DNA from: Tomocerus qinae
Lineage: Eukaryota > Arthropoda > Collembola > Entomobryomorpha > Tomoceridae
Assembly: GCA_020055645.1 (NCBI GenBank)
Contig: CM034547.1
Location: 14,106,513-14,170,512, forward strand
Reading direction: 5' to 3'
Length of the DNA stretch: 64,000 bases
Part shown: positions 15,201 through 27,959 of the stretch, in pieces
Layout of the letters: each line of letters opens with the position of its first letter
How positions within the stretch are numbered: position 1 is the stretch's first letter
Notes under the pieces: model-generated
What the model saw: the letters and a program-made list of their open reading frames with translations, nothing else
Database searches by the model: none
Told to the model about the DNA's origin: nothing
Program-made: the position numbers and the translations under genes

Positions 15201-17607
15201 CTCTATATACTACGTTTAGTTTTAATAAAACTTTTAATCTACAAAGCTGTACAAGTTCGATTGATCCACTATACCTACATCTCCACACAAAATATTGAAA
15301 TAAAACTAATTGCATGTATCTAATGACTCCCCAGCACCGTCATCTCAGTCCAAATGTGTATTTTCATCTGGCTAGTGATGACACTAATTTAATTACATGG
15401 ACACATTTTTACACACCTGTGTTCCGTATATTATGTGTCTCTTTAATCAAAAACCTCATGTAAATGTGTACTGATTCATCAAGGTATCTCCAACATTGGA
15501 TGTAGATTTTGTAATAATAATAGTTCTATCGTTAAACACTGTTTCACAAAGATATGACTCCCAACAGAGGCCATATACAACAGCCTACTATTCATAGATA
15601 GGATCTCTTGTGGATTAATTGTCATTCCATGACATCCATTCCCCACTGAACGATTTCCTAAGAAATGCATGTGCCGAAATTGTTGTCGAATAATGATATG
15701 CCGTTTTCTGTCACATATTTATGCATACTAAATCTTTTATTCATCAAAATCCTGTGCAAAGTATATTATATCTATATTTGTACACATATGTGAATAATTC
15801 TTTACTAAAAAAACTAACTTCCTGGCGTTAGGCAAATCAAATTTTTCTCTTTTTGGCATTGTCATCTTAAATAATTTTCTGGATTAATTTAGGATATGTG
15901 CTGTAACATCATAATTAAGCTCCTACCCTGACATTGCTAGTACTGATAAAGCACTTGTGTTGTGATGTAAAATACCCCCAGATCGACAGATCAAAGAAAC
16001 AATAAAATCCAAGAACAAGTTGACAATTAGAATATGGAAGTAGGGATAAGAATCTCTGCTGTGGTTTATGGCGTCATAACTAATTTTTTGTAAATTTTTA
16101 ATGAAGCAGAACTGGAATGTTACTTAATGTATGGTGTTCAGGGTAAGGCTAGAAATAAAGTAGCGAGTATCCGTTTTCTCCGGCCTTGTCATCATGCTCG
16201 TTTCCGCTGATTTTCCAATAACCCTGCAAATCTCTATATAATGACAGTGAAAAGGGAGCAGGCAAATTATTATGACCGCTCATCCAATGCAATTATTTCA
16301 TTGCCATTTTACAAAACTGCATGCTTGTAGATCTGTACTATTTGGAAAGAAGAAAAAGAATTTCCATTTCGTTGAATTTGTCGCATGCATTGCATTTTGT
16401 CATGTAGGCATCACAATCACAAGGCTCTGTAGCTTGGCCTATGTAATTTATATTTATTTGCTATAGAGAGACACAAGCTTGAGATCACTATAATTCAACC
16501 CACTATTTATTTGTTTCCCAATAATATAATTTCGTATATTCATTAAAGAACAGGATTCTTTGATGTAACTGATTGTTGGTGATATGCTTGTGTATTTCTG
16601 AACAAATAAATTACTATGCACTTTATGTGGTGATCACACAGGTGCCAGGAAAGATAGATTTCCATAAACAAATTGCAATTTGCAAATTGAATAGCAGTAT
16701 AAAATCCTTTACGCAATTAGTAGTACCAACTAATCATCAGTAATCGGAAGTGTTGGAAATTGTACCATGTGACGGTGACGATCAGTGATAACGGCGATAG
16801 TTCTTAAGTAACAATGCCACTGAAAGGTTTTTCCATCTTCGTGATTGTAAAGCGGAAAACATGGTTTGCAAAATTTAATCCTAAATAATCGACAGTTCCT
16901 ACCTATATCAATGCATGAATTAATTATATTGTGTAGAGCATAGAGTATCTCTATATTTAATTAGTTAACATGCTAGTTTAAAATTTAGTTCAGGCATGTA
17001 GGGAAAATGTAAAAAAGTGTCCACTACACTGCATACAAATGACTAGCAATTACCTCTGCATAAGAAGACTAAGCATTTTACAAATGATAAGTTGAAGTAG
17101 GAATTGTCTGTAAATTAGCCCGTTAAACAGAAATCAGCTTTAGATCGGTCTGTTGCATCGCTTGCTAGTGATCAGTAAAGGGAAGAGATTAATTTCACAT
17201 GTTTCAACAGAAACATTAGACTTTCCCAAAGTTGATCACAGTTTTTGATGTAAGACGGTAAATGAAATGGCATGATGACATGGTGCATGGTTAATAAGTT
17301 ATACTCTCTGGTGATTCAACAAACTTAAGTAGAGACACGCTTCGCTAATTATCAGTTCGATTAAAAGGAATAATAATTCCTTGTCCGTGCGCTTAAGGAT
17401 TTTTAATCGTTTCCTTTGTAGCTCTACTAATATCCGTTAAGGAATGAGATATCGATTAAAATAAATAAACGCATTTTTCTGAGATACCTACCTCTATTGC
17501 TAAGTACTTGTTAGTACATCTTTATTTCTATCTTATAAGTGTATACCTATATAGATATGCTATAGTAAATGTTCTTCTAGTGATAGTGTTGTGTTTCTCT
17601 TTTTCAG
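9221..17607. other. Gene-poor AT-rich stretch upstream of the atk-like gene
   Basis: No coding gene is supported. The longest frame (14770-15219, + strand) encodes a low-complexity Ile/Cys/Tyr-rich sequence without domain or splice context and is best read as chance. The stretch may hold the promoter and further noncoding 5' exons of the atk-like gene, since an acceptor-like pyrimidine tract and AG stand just before 17608. A TATAAAA at 16698-16704 with a TCAGTA about 39 bases downstream is a weak promoter candidate. Confidence 0.5.
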
Positions 17608-17789
17608 GATCGTGATTTCTGACAAATATCGTGCTCTCCCCATCAGTGCAAAGCACTTTGTCTCAAGTGAGAATAAGGAAAAGTTTAAAACAAAAGCTGA
17701 ATTCTATTCTCCTTGCAACATGAACAAAAGGCTGGTGAGAGCTCAACTTGGATTCAAAAGGAACAATATTATCTGTAACACTACAATTT
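17608..17789 (+). other. Candidate noncoding 5' UTR exon of the atk-like gene, with a uORF
   Basis: A pyrimidine-rich acceptor ends at 17607, and a donor (GTAAGT) starts at 17790. The next AG is at 17831-17832, giving a 43-base intron, and the start codon of the atk-like gene follows at 17871. Inside the exon an ATG at 17720 opens a 23-codon uORF that would stop exactly at the splice junction (T joined to AG). This is an inference from splice signals only; transcript data would be needed to be sure. Confidence 0.45.
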
Positions 17790-17870
17790 GTAAGTAACAC
17801 CAAGTGAATTGAACATTGTCAACTAATTACAGAGCAACTTAGAAAATTAGAAGATAATTACAAGGAGAAG

Positions 17871-20800
17871 ATGATGATTCATCGGAGGAAAATGGGAACT
17901 CGAGATTATTTCCTGATTGGAGCCTTCCTCTTGGCTTGGTTCCCATTTCCAATTTATGCTAATAAATGTCCACCACCCGAACACATTATGCCTTGCAGGT
18001 GTCGTGGTCGCAATGACCAGATTCAAGTCTGGTAAGTAAACCTCTTCAGCTCTGCCAACATGATAATTACTTCGGTTTTACATTTTTCCACAAGTCATGA
18101 ATTTAATCTCAGATGTTTCTTACTTACTTACTTACGGATTTTCTTACATTGTGTTCAGGTGTAGTCACAGTGACTTAGAGAGAGTAAATGGAGCACTAGA
18201 GAACTTAATGAGACTTCGTAGTATGCCAGCCATTGATGAACTCATAGTGGAGAACAATCGAATGCCAACATTGCCAGCTCGTGCTTTTGGGGCTTTGCAA
18301 GTAAGATCTTCAATTTACTGAAACAATAATATACATTTACATATCGTAAACAATCATAAGTGAAGCTCTGCCTAAAGAGATAAACTCGGTTTCAAGTCTT
18401 CTTTCTTGGCTGAACGGCTTACTTATCCGAACACACAAGAAAAACACTACTTAGCATCAACAAACAATTACAAAGCAAAAATTTATGGTCTAATGATTTT
18501 ATACCTACCACTTTGATACGGACAATACAAATAAAAGTACCTAAACAAAAATATTAACAAATGAATGCGTGTTTCTGTCCGTCATACTTAATAGCAAAAA
18601 AAACTAATGCAACACTTAATACACTTAATTGTTTCAGTAATTAGCAATTACTAAATATATGGTGTTTCATGTGCTATTTTAAAATGTGTGAGCATGGATG
18701 TTAATTAAGAATTTAATTGTATTATAGATTGGACGACTCTTACTAAGAAACAATGGTTTAGAATCCGTTTCCCGAAATGCATTTGCGGGATTGGAAGATT
18801 CGATTGAGGAACTGTACATTGTCGAAGACAAACTAGTCGATTTTCCGTTTGATTCGATAGAAAATCTAAGAAATCTAGAAGCTTTCACGGTTGAGCGAAG
18901 TCGCATTCGTTTACTTCCCCGATTCAGTGGTCTGAATCGCCTGAAACATATTCGGATTGATGGGTCTCTCATCACCGGATTTCCTGTCGGAGCATTTTCA
19001 GCCATGGCTTCTATTAAACAAATACATGTGGTCAATTCAAATGTGGCTAATTTGGCAGAGGGGATCTTTGGACCGTTAGATACTCTCATTCTGGCCAACT
19101 TTAGCGGAAATCGCATAGATTTCATTCAGAGGCGCAGTTTCGCTCTACTTCCTAAATTAGAGGTCAGCTCATCTCCTTTGTACTTTATACACATTTACTG
19201 ATACGACTAGCTTCAGCACTACCATTACACATGTACAGACATTCTGTATCGTATTACTCGTATGCAGCCTTCGTTACTCTTCTTCTACACCCGAGAGTCT
19301 TCACTCCTATGGCTTTGATTTCTCAAGTTCTAAAGTGGTGCTTCTCTCAACTATATTTTATGACTTGTCATTGTTATCTCTTTTAAAGCTCCTATATTAT
19401 ATCTTAGCTTCCCAACATATTCATCAACCATCACCTAAATAAATACCTACTGACGTACACAGACGGATGAAGGTGTTCTTACGCTTTTTTAGTTTTGTTG
19501 CTGTATTTTGATCTCATTTCAGCTACTAGTTGCTTTTGTTATCCCTAGTTATCTCTGAATTCTATTGCTTACCTTGTATTTGATATGTATAGTATCGAGA
19601 CATATTCAGTATTCCTATGTAAAACTACAAGTATTTTATATACCTAAGTATATCATCATTTTTTCCTTGATACATTTTTTTAGTTTTTATAGGATAACAA
19701 AGTTTTCCATTCTATTTGTACCTCTACAAATTGTTTGTGCTTATTTCCTTTATCTTCTGTTACGGAGAACTCAGCTCACTTACATTTTGCTTTTGTTATT
19801 CTCTTTTCGGTTTTACTGCAACTTAAGTGAATCTTCCCATTTGAAATGGAAAGGTTACAAAAACGATGTCTCATTTCTTATTGTCTATTTCTGTCAATAA
19901 AATACCTTATGTGCTAGGCTTGAGACTAGAAACGCTTTGACAGCTTCAATGTACATACGTTCAGGCATATTTGAATGATGATTATACATTTACGCTTTTA
20001 TGAATACTATAAGGGTGAAGTTTAGCGGATATGATACGAAATATTAGAATACTTTTTTTAAAGAATTTCGTGTACATCTTAAATATGTGCTATCTATAAG
20101 AACTTATTTACACGAATTTAAATGATGATTTATGAAATGCAGGTATTGGCAATGGCAAGCAATAATTTACAAGATGCCATTGCAGTTGGGAGAGCATGTG
20201 AAGAACTCATATCTTTAAAATCGTTGGACTTAAGCAACAATAAATTCAAAACCCTTCCCGAAGGATCCTTTGTTAATTTGAGAAGTCTTCAGATGCTAAA
20301 TTTGGCATCTAATCAAGTGCAAAGTGTCAGCCCAAGGTCTTTCACCCATTTGCCAGCACTAAGAAAAGTTGATTTGAGTTTCAATGAACTGAGGAATTTT
20401 CCACCACTATTTTTTGATTCAGCACCTTTACTGGAAGAATTAAGGTAATTATTAACTTGTTAACTTGCACTAATGGGGGCGATACATAAAACTGAAGTCA
20501 GTAAATATTGTTTATTTTTACAGGATGAGAAAAAATTTGTTAGGAACGGCAAATGAAATAGGAGAAATGTTAGGCTCTCTGAAATCACTTCGGTTCCTCG
20601 ACCTTGGAGAAAACGGTCTCACTGAGTTGCCAACAGGAGCTATTAGAGACCACACACATCTTCAGAGACTTGACCTTAGTGACAATAAAATCACTAGAAT
20701 TCAGCGAAATGCGTTCAAAAATGTTCCTTCGCTGATGGAAATGAGTCTACGGAATAATTCCATACAGGAAATTCCTTCCGATGGCGAAGCTTGGGATATT

Positions 20801-23800
20801 GCTTCCTTAAAAGAATTGGACCTTTCATCGAACAATTTGCAGCAATTGTCTCAAAATGCTTTAAAAGGTCTTCCACGTCTCGCAAGAATGGACGTCAGCC
20901 ACAACTCAATAAAAAATATAGGACAAAACACATTTTCTTTCAATACAGACATGGAAATGTTGGATATGAATGGAAACAGCATCAACTTTTTGGCTTCAGA
21001 TGCCTTATCAGGACTCACTAAATTGAATAAGCTGGATATGAACAGAAATCATTTGGAAGCCATACAACCAGGGACGTTTCGCGACTTAAAAAATCTTCAG
21101 ACATTAAATCTCGCTAATAACAGACTGAATAATCTTCCTCCCAATGTTCTCAACGAATTAAAATCGCTGGAAGAGTTAAACCTAAAAAGCAATTCCATTT
21201 CACAAATTCCCCATGGAATTTTTACGAATCTGGCTAACCTGAAAGACTTAAATTTGAAGCACAATGCTTTGTCGCATGTAAATTCGATGATGCTAGGTGG
21301 GCTTACAAATTTAGAATCTCTAAAACTAGCTTCGAATCAAATAAATAATTTTGATGAATCTGCCTTCGATAATCTATTGAAACTACGATCTATCGATTTG
21401 AGTTCAAATCGAATCAATAGACTTCCTAGTCGATCTTTCAAAAATTTACCAACACTTGAAAAGTTTGAAGCAAGGGAAAACAGAATAAGCAATTTGGAAC
21501 AAGGAGCTTTCGCGAACTCTGAAAATTTGCAAATATTGGATTTGGCTCACAATGCCTTGGGCAATATACCTGATCTAATCAAATCAAATCCTGCTCTTAA
21601 GGTTATCGATTTGAGTCACAACCAAATAGAGAAGGTAGAATCCGACACATTCAAGGAATCCAGTAACCTTATGGAGTTATATTTAAATGACAATAAAATC
21701 AAAGGAATCACTTCAAGAACATTCGATGTAAGTAATCCTAAATCTTAATAATCCATATTGAATAATGTATAGGTGAAGATAACTCATAATTGGTAATGTC
21801 TGATTTTGTTTTGAATGGTCCTATATAAAATTTGATATTGCACGAAATTAATTTATAGATTGGGTACCTACTTATAACTAATGATAAGGGTCATTTCAAA
21901 GCATGAAATTCATTATTTATTGCAGAATACGAGCTCATATTTTATTGGTATTGTGAAGCTTTTTAATTAATTTCATGAATGTATATATCTTGTTTAAACT
22001 AGAGTATGAATTCTCTTACCATTTTGGATATGGATGGAAATGACTTGGAAGAAGTTTTACCTGAAAGTTTCCGGAAACTACCAAGATTAATATATTTGCG
22101 AATGAGTCGGAATAGAATAAGAAACATTCGCAGTACAGCATTTTCAGATTTAAATTCCCTGGACGGTCTGGATTTACAAGAAAATGAATTAGAGTCTGTT
22201 TCAGAATCGGCGTTCGACAGAACGGGAGCTTTGAAATATCTCAACTTAAGTCACAACAATTTCGACAGTATGTCGAGAATGGGTCTTGCACCTTTGCAGT
22301 CTTTGGAAGTGCTCGATACAAGTTTTAATCGTTTGCGGGATGTTGATGAAAAAACACTTCGTCATTTGCAATGGCTTGTTGAACTAAGGGTCTAATACCT
22401 AGATTTTCTATTTATTAACGATTTTACTTTATTAATGGAAATGCCTGTTTGCTGAAGTGTATTATAATTGTGTTTATTGGCTTAAATAGATGAATGATAA
22501 CGGAATATGTCGACTTCCTGTTGGAATTTTCGATGGCATGAGTCGACTGAAGATGCTCGTCATGAAGAACAATTTTATTTCTCATTTATACGAAACAGTG
22601 TTCTACAAATTAAGAAATAATATTGCATTCTTAGATATCTCTGGTATTAATTGGAACGGTTCCCTTTTTCAAGTTATTTCACTGGAATTGCTACAATGAG
22701 AATATTAATACTAAAATTAAATGTATTTGAACAGGAAATCCTCTGGCATGCGATTGTGAGCTGACGTGGTTGAGAAATTTAATGGCTAGAGAAGCAATTC
22801 AAGAACTCTCGGAATCCATTTGTGATAGTCCTAACGAACTTAAGGGCTCGTTAGTAAAACAAGTTCGACCTGGACGAATGGTTTGTCCATCGAGTAATCG
22901 AGGTCATTCTAGTTACATCAGTGATGAAAAGTGTCCAGCTTTAAAGGCTTCTCGAAGAAAGCCTCGGCCAAGTCCCGATGCTTTACCTTCTGAGCAGCGT
23001 CCACTTTTCGGAAACACGGGAAGCAGTTCTAATGGGCTCTTTACCGACGCTGCAGATTCAGCAATGAACAATGATTTAAAAAATCGTCGCAAAGGTGCTC
23101 TTTAGTTCTTATACAGTAAATAAAATGTGTGCATGCATATATGAAAAATCTTTTGAAATTTTCAGACGAGAAACTTATCGAATCAAATGACTACATTCCC
23201 GGAGATACACCAACGATATATGCAGGAAGTAGCAATACTGGCACTAAAGTAAATATTTAAAAGCAAAATAGTTCCTTATTTTCTAAAATCGTCGCAACAG
23301 ATAATTGATAAATTCTTATTTCAATAGGCAACTCAACAAGAAGTGAAGAAATCCTCCTCGAACAGTGTTTTTGGAGGTCTTGGCTCACTATTTGGAATAC
23401 CTTTAGATTTTGGCTTAAATCTAGGAATTTCTCCAAGTTTCACAATAGCCAACAAAGACAAACAAAGTGACGATACTGACAGAGGTTTCCAAACGGGGAT
23501 CAAAGGTCCTGATCCATTACCTGCCAGTTGGATGGACAGACCTTCTAAAGCAGACTATGGAAAACCATCAGGAAGTGTTTACGAACCTCCAGAATACATT
23601 CCGAGAAAACCTTCTCAACCATACATTCCATTGAATCCATATGCAGAAACAGGCCCTCAGTCAAATGTGGTTCCAAGTGGCACAGCAGATATCCATAAAA
23701 CCGTTTCTCCGTCCCAAGATGCTGGGAATACCCAGAGAAGGCCTTCAGGAATCAAATTCCCAGCTACAGGTCCAAGCGCAAGTCCATCTAATCCTGCGTC

Positions 23801-24860
23801 CTGGCATCCGTCATATACTCCTAATACAGAAACGGGTTTTATCCCAATAGAACCATTTTTCCACTCTTCTGGTGGCAATGATAAAAGAAATGAGACAAAA
23901 GTCCGAGACGAAATTCCTGGAGCGTCCATAAATTATTACGGCACAACAGCAAGACCAAGTTACAATAACATAAATTCAGATTTACCGAAAGTTACCACAC
24001 CTACACCTTACCCCACTAACAAACATGGATTTGAATTATATAACCAAGAAGCTAGTGTTACCCCACCTACTTCCGCTTCACAGAGTGAAGAGTACGAAGA
24101 CGAAGTGTCCTTCACTCCCATAGATGTTCAATCAACAAGTGATGAGACACCCAGTGGTCAGGTGCCTGGAGAAGACTTTTCTTTGTCTGATTTCTGGAGT
24201 ATGTTCTCAGGAAATGGCTCCAAGGATAATGTAATCAATAAGAATGAAAACGAAGTTGCCACCGACAAAGACAGAGGAGTACCTGTTGATTTCTCATTGC
24301 CGATTGATACGAGTACCCCAAGTTCTCCGTCCTATACAACGGGACCTTCTTCAGGAGCGCGGCCAGAAGATCCTCACCAGAATACTGGATCTGAACATTC
24401 CTTTGGAGCATCGAGTCAAATCCCTCATGATGCTCATGCTAGAAGACCGCCAGGAAGACCTACAATTACAAAGATTACAATGGATGAAACTGCACCTCCA
24501 TTTAGGAACAATGCAAATACTAATGCCCCAGATGTAGACAATTTGAATCAGCACCAGTCTCAGCAACAACTTGGAACTCCTAATGGTTTCTCTGAAGGCA
24601 ATGAATTAGCCACTGTTAGTCCATTAGTTCCGCCTGTTGTTATTGGGAATGCTGAAGCTCCCTTAGACTGGTACTACACCAATTACAATAACCACAACAA
24701 TGATCGAGAGGAGCTGGAGAAATTCCTCGAAAGAAGCAAAGTCAATCAGTTTGAAAATGAAATTGTAGACTTAAGTGGTGGGAGGAGCAAAGGAATTTCC
24801 AGCTATAGAAGCTATTCTTTAATTCTTTTAATTGCTTCTCTCCCCGTTTTCCTATTTTAA
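17871..24860 (+). CDS. atk: Artichoke-like extracellular leucine-rich-repeat protein, about 1586 residues
   Basis: Exons: 17871-18031, 18159-18300, 18728-19162, 20143-20444, 20524-21727, 22003-22389, 22490-22643, 22735-23094, 23166-23248, 23328-24860; all phases join in frame. Residues 1-30 form a signal peptide ending near IYA. An LRRNT-type cysteine cluster follows (CPPPEHIMPCRC, then WCSHSDL). About 35 leucine-rich repeats (LxxLDLSxNxL pattern) run to about residue 925, then an LRRCT cap (GNPLACDCELTWL, about 928-980). The remaining roughly 600 residues are rich in Pro, Ser, Thr and Asn, ending in an acidic linker and a hydrophobic C-terminus with no cytoplasmic tail, as in GPI-anchored proteins. 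The N-terminal segments (QVWCSHSDL, DELIVENN, ELYIVE, LPRFSGL) and total length match Drosophila artichoke, a matrix protein needed for sensory cilium shape. That role is family knowledge. Intron 3 (19163-20142) is large and empty. The start chosen gives a clean signal peptide; an inner ATG at residue 8 would also work. Confidence 0.85.
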
Positions 24861-25301
24861 TTATCTCGTAAGATGGATACGTGTAAAGTATTTTCTTTTT
24901 CCAGTGCCGTTACGTTATCTGTTTATCAATACCAATAAGAATCACTATTGTTGGATGAATGAATATATGAGATGTGTTGTAGTTTACATTGTCTGTGATT
25001 AGTTCGATTCGAACAGAGTCTTGCCTTTCTGCTTTAAAATATCGTCCAAATATGTAAATACACAAAATTTATCATTTCGTGGATTGGACACTTTTACCGT
25101 TTCATCGAGTGTTCAATTCTCGTCAAAATCTTTATGATGTGAGGTTGTTATGTACCTTTTTGATTTTGAATAGATGATAATTGAGTGTGGAATGTCCTGT
25201 TTAAAGTCATCAGAGGTGTAAAGTAGTATGTTATTCTTTGTACTTATCTGGTTATGCTATATATTCTAAATAATCTATTCATATACCATACAGGAAATGT
25301 A

Positions 25302-25334
25302 AATAAACCATATTTTCATACGTTTTTAAATAAA
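25302..25334 (+). terminator. Polyadenylation signals of the atk-like gene
   Basis: AATAAA occurs at 25302-25307 and again at 25329-25334, about 440 bases after the stop codon on the coding strand. They are the first canonical signals in that direction. Confidence 0.55.
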
Positions 25335-27460
25335 AATGAGATTTTTTACGGATAAAACTATATTTAATTAATTGGAGAGTTAATCTTGATTTTTGTAGGT
25401 GTACAATAATATTTATTTTGGCGATCGGTATTCCAATGGCATAATATTTTTAACTCAAGTAAAAGTTACTTTATTCTTTATCGACTTGTATTTATTAGTG
25501 TTTTCTTGCCAAATTAGCATTCTGTGGCAAGCCAGACGAAAGATGTACTATATTTGAAAGACTGTTGAAGCAGGGAATATTAGGCAGGTAAATATTTATT
25601 TTACGCCTTGTTCTTTCAGTGAACCAGAACCGAACAGATTGTCGTATGTAGTGGGTTAAGTGTGTTTTTGCACTCCACACACCCATCTTCAAAGTACGGA
25701 TGAATAGCTAGTACATGTGTAATGTGGCGTGGGCGAGAGGAGACAAAAATCCTTATTATATTTTTTTTGTAGGTACAAGGAAAATGTTGATGTAATTTAG
25801 CATCGGGTTTCGGGTTCCGTAGATGCGATAGTAGGCGTTTGCATTGAAAACAGAAAGATTTACATCTATACAGTCTGTGTCTGTGTCTGCTCAGATGCCA
25901 CTGGTTTCGAGAATGACAACGCTGCTGGTGGATTCATCAGCCGATTTTCGAAAGCACATCTAGGTTCGTTAAGAACATTAATTTCTTGACACTCTTACTC
26001 TTGAATGTTATATTTTTCAATTATGTTAGTATAGCATGCATGAATATTTTATCTGGAAGATTGTTCAATTGTTTTTGGGTTACCGTTACACTACTAATTA
26101 GTACAGGGACAAATATCTTTGATGCTGAATAGCAGCCCCAGAGACAAAAGATTGAGTGAAATTCGTATATAGTTCATGGGACTGAAATATATTTCGAGTA
26201 CTGAGTTTTTGTTATAACTGCTAATATTGAGTCTGCCATTTATTACTATAATATGCTCGACGGGACTCTTTTGAACTCCTCGTCTAAAATAATCTTGTGT
26301 GTTGGCATCTACTTGGCCATATTGCATGGTATAGAAAGTGTAATAATAAGCACTAATATGCATGGCAGTCGTTTTAGCCTCATAATCACGTAACATAACT
26401 AACAAAATCACAAAGTTGGGACTCGTGCCAGAAATGCTACACTTGTGTTGGTATTACCACAGGAAATATAAGTAACATACACACCTACATAGTAAAGAGC
26501 ATAATGATTTTTTATGCAAAGAGTTAGCTAAATAAATCCACGCCCGTTTTACTCGAGTTCTGCTTCAGTCATAACACAACTATGTACACAGTGGATTATT
26601 GTTTCGACTTAAATGATGATATTATAATTAAAATCTATATTTACTTTATACAGAGAATGCAGACATAATAAAATGTACAGATACTATGTCACTTATCCTG
26701 TGCGATGCATAATAATTTGCTGTGAAACCATAATTTACACATGGGTACATGTCTCCATTCTCCATTCCATGCATGTCACTGTAGGGTGTTGCTTTTAAAA
26801 TTTGTAGGTACGAAAGTAAGTTCTAAAGTAAGGGGCCAGGCCAAATGCACTGTGCATGAATTGTTATCATCGCACTAGTCAAGTGTTTTCCAATTTCATA
26901 CATATTTCTCGGATAATAATCTCGGTTGGGCACGATAAATAATATCTTTTACAGAGATATCATCAATCAGCATCATTAGAACCATAAACCATAGTATTAT
27001 TTATTATTTGAAACTTCTACTTGTGCATCTCATAGAAAATTACGCAAAATTAAGCCAAAAATCGGTGTCAATTTAGAAAAAACTTTCCTTCCTGTGCACG
27101 GCACTATCTTGTAATTATCAGTTATATTGAATATGCATGCACTATTTTATGCACCCTTTTATCTCATACATATTCTAAGCTTATAGTAGCTATGTATTGC
27201 CGAAGTCTTAATTCATACATTTTGCTTACCTATAAACTTGCTTCGTTCTATTTTCCGAGGATTGGTTTTAGATTTTTCAGAGCTAAACAGAAAGGTTTGC
27301 TGTATTGACTCTGACTGACTCTGACTATGTATGTACTATATACGTATACTGTATATAGAAATTACTTATTTGTAAAAGTCATCGGGGAAAAAATGCATGT
27401 ATTCAGATCTTTATGCTTATAAGTATTTGCTATGAGTATTATAGATATTATAGTTGAATC

Positions 27461-27483
27461 CTAGCACACATAAAGTGTGCTAG
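27461..27483. repeat. Perfect 9-bp-stem hairpin upstream of Mhc copy 1
   Basis: CTAGCACAC, a 5-base spacer ATAAA, then GTGTGCTAG form a perfect inverted repeat about 470 bases upstream of the Mhc copy 1 start site. It could be a palindromic protein-binding site or chance; function is unknown. Confidence 0.5.
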
Positions 27484-27953
27484 AAAATGTTGAAATCAGT
27501 AAATTTCTAGCGACTGCGCATTGGCCCAAATTTCATAGACCGTTGATTGGACTCAGTACTGATAGCCTAGTCCTTGCTCATTAATTACAAAATATTACGG
27601 ACATAGATACAAACATTTATTCAGGAATAGTGAAAGAATCCCATGCGCATGCCCCACTTTATCTTTATGTAGAGTAAAGATGTGATCTACTATAGGAAAT
27701 AGGGAATGAATATAGGATAATGACTAATGACTATGTTTATGACTTTGTCTTGGAAGTTGGCACAAGTCCGCTTAACCCAAAAATGGCATTGGGGCTGCCA
27801 CAGGGAGAAATGCAAGAAATACACGTTATGAAAAGGGGTCTTCTTGTAAGATGGAATGTATATTACTTACTCGCATGACGGGTTCTTTCCTCCGGTGCTC
27901 CACTCTGGCCAAATATTGCCTCCGAACTACCGATTCGAAGGTAAAAACTATAT

Positions 27954-27959
27954 TCATTT
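27954..27959 (+). promoter_or_regulatory. Initiator of Mhc copy 1 (TATA-less)
   Basis: TCATTT matches the arthropod initiator TCAKTY, with +1 at 27956. The supporting evidence is comparative: from this A to the first donor is exactly 34 bases, the same as from the TCATTT A of Mhc copy 2 to its first donor. Unlike copy 2, no TATA box stands about 30 bases upstream. Confidence 0.6.

Larger units (their letters stand above)
24861..27955. other. 3' UTR of atk-like gene and intergenic DNA before Mhc copy 1
   Basis: The atk-like stop is followed by about 440 bases up to the first polyadenylation signals at 25302-25307 and 25329-25334. The rest, to the Mhc copy 1 initiator, is AT-rich with no supportable gene; the longest minus-strand frame (26094-26411) has no recognisable feature. 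A perfect short hairpin lies at 27461-27483. Muscle enhancers would be expected here, but none was identified with confidence. Confidence 0.6.

Noticed and set aside
14770-15219. 149-codon open frame on the + strand in the gene-poor region
   Set aside because: Product is low-complexity Ile/Cys/Tyr/Leu with no domain, no signal-peptide-plus-core layout and no splice-linked neighbours. Such lengths arise by chance in AT-rich DNA.
16698-16742. TATAAAA and TCAGTA as promoter of the atk-like gene
   Set aside because: Spacing of about 41 bases from TATA to the possible start is too long for a standard core promoter, and no clear donor follows; kept only as a weak candidate.
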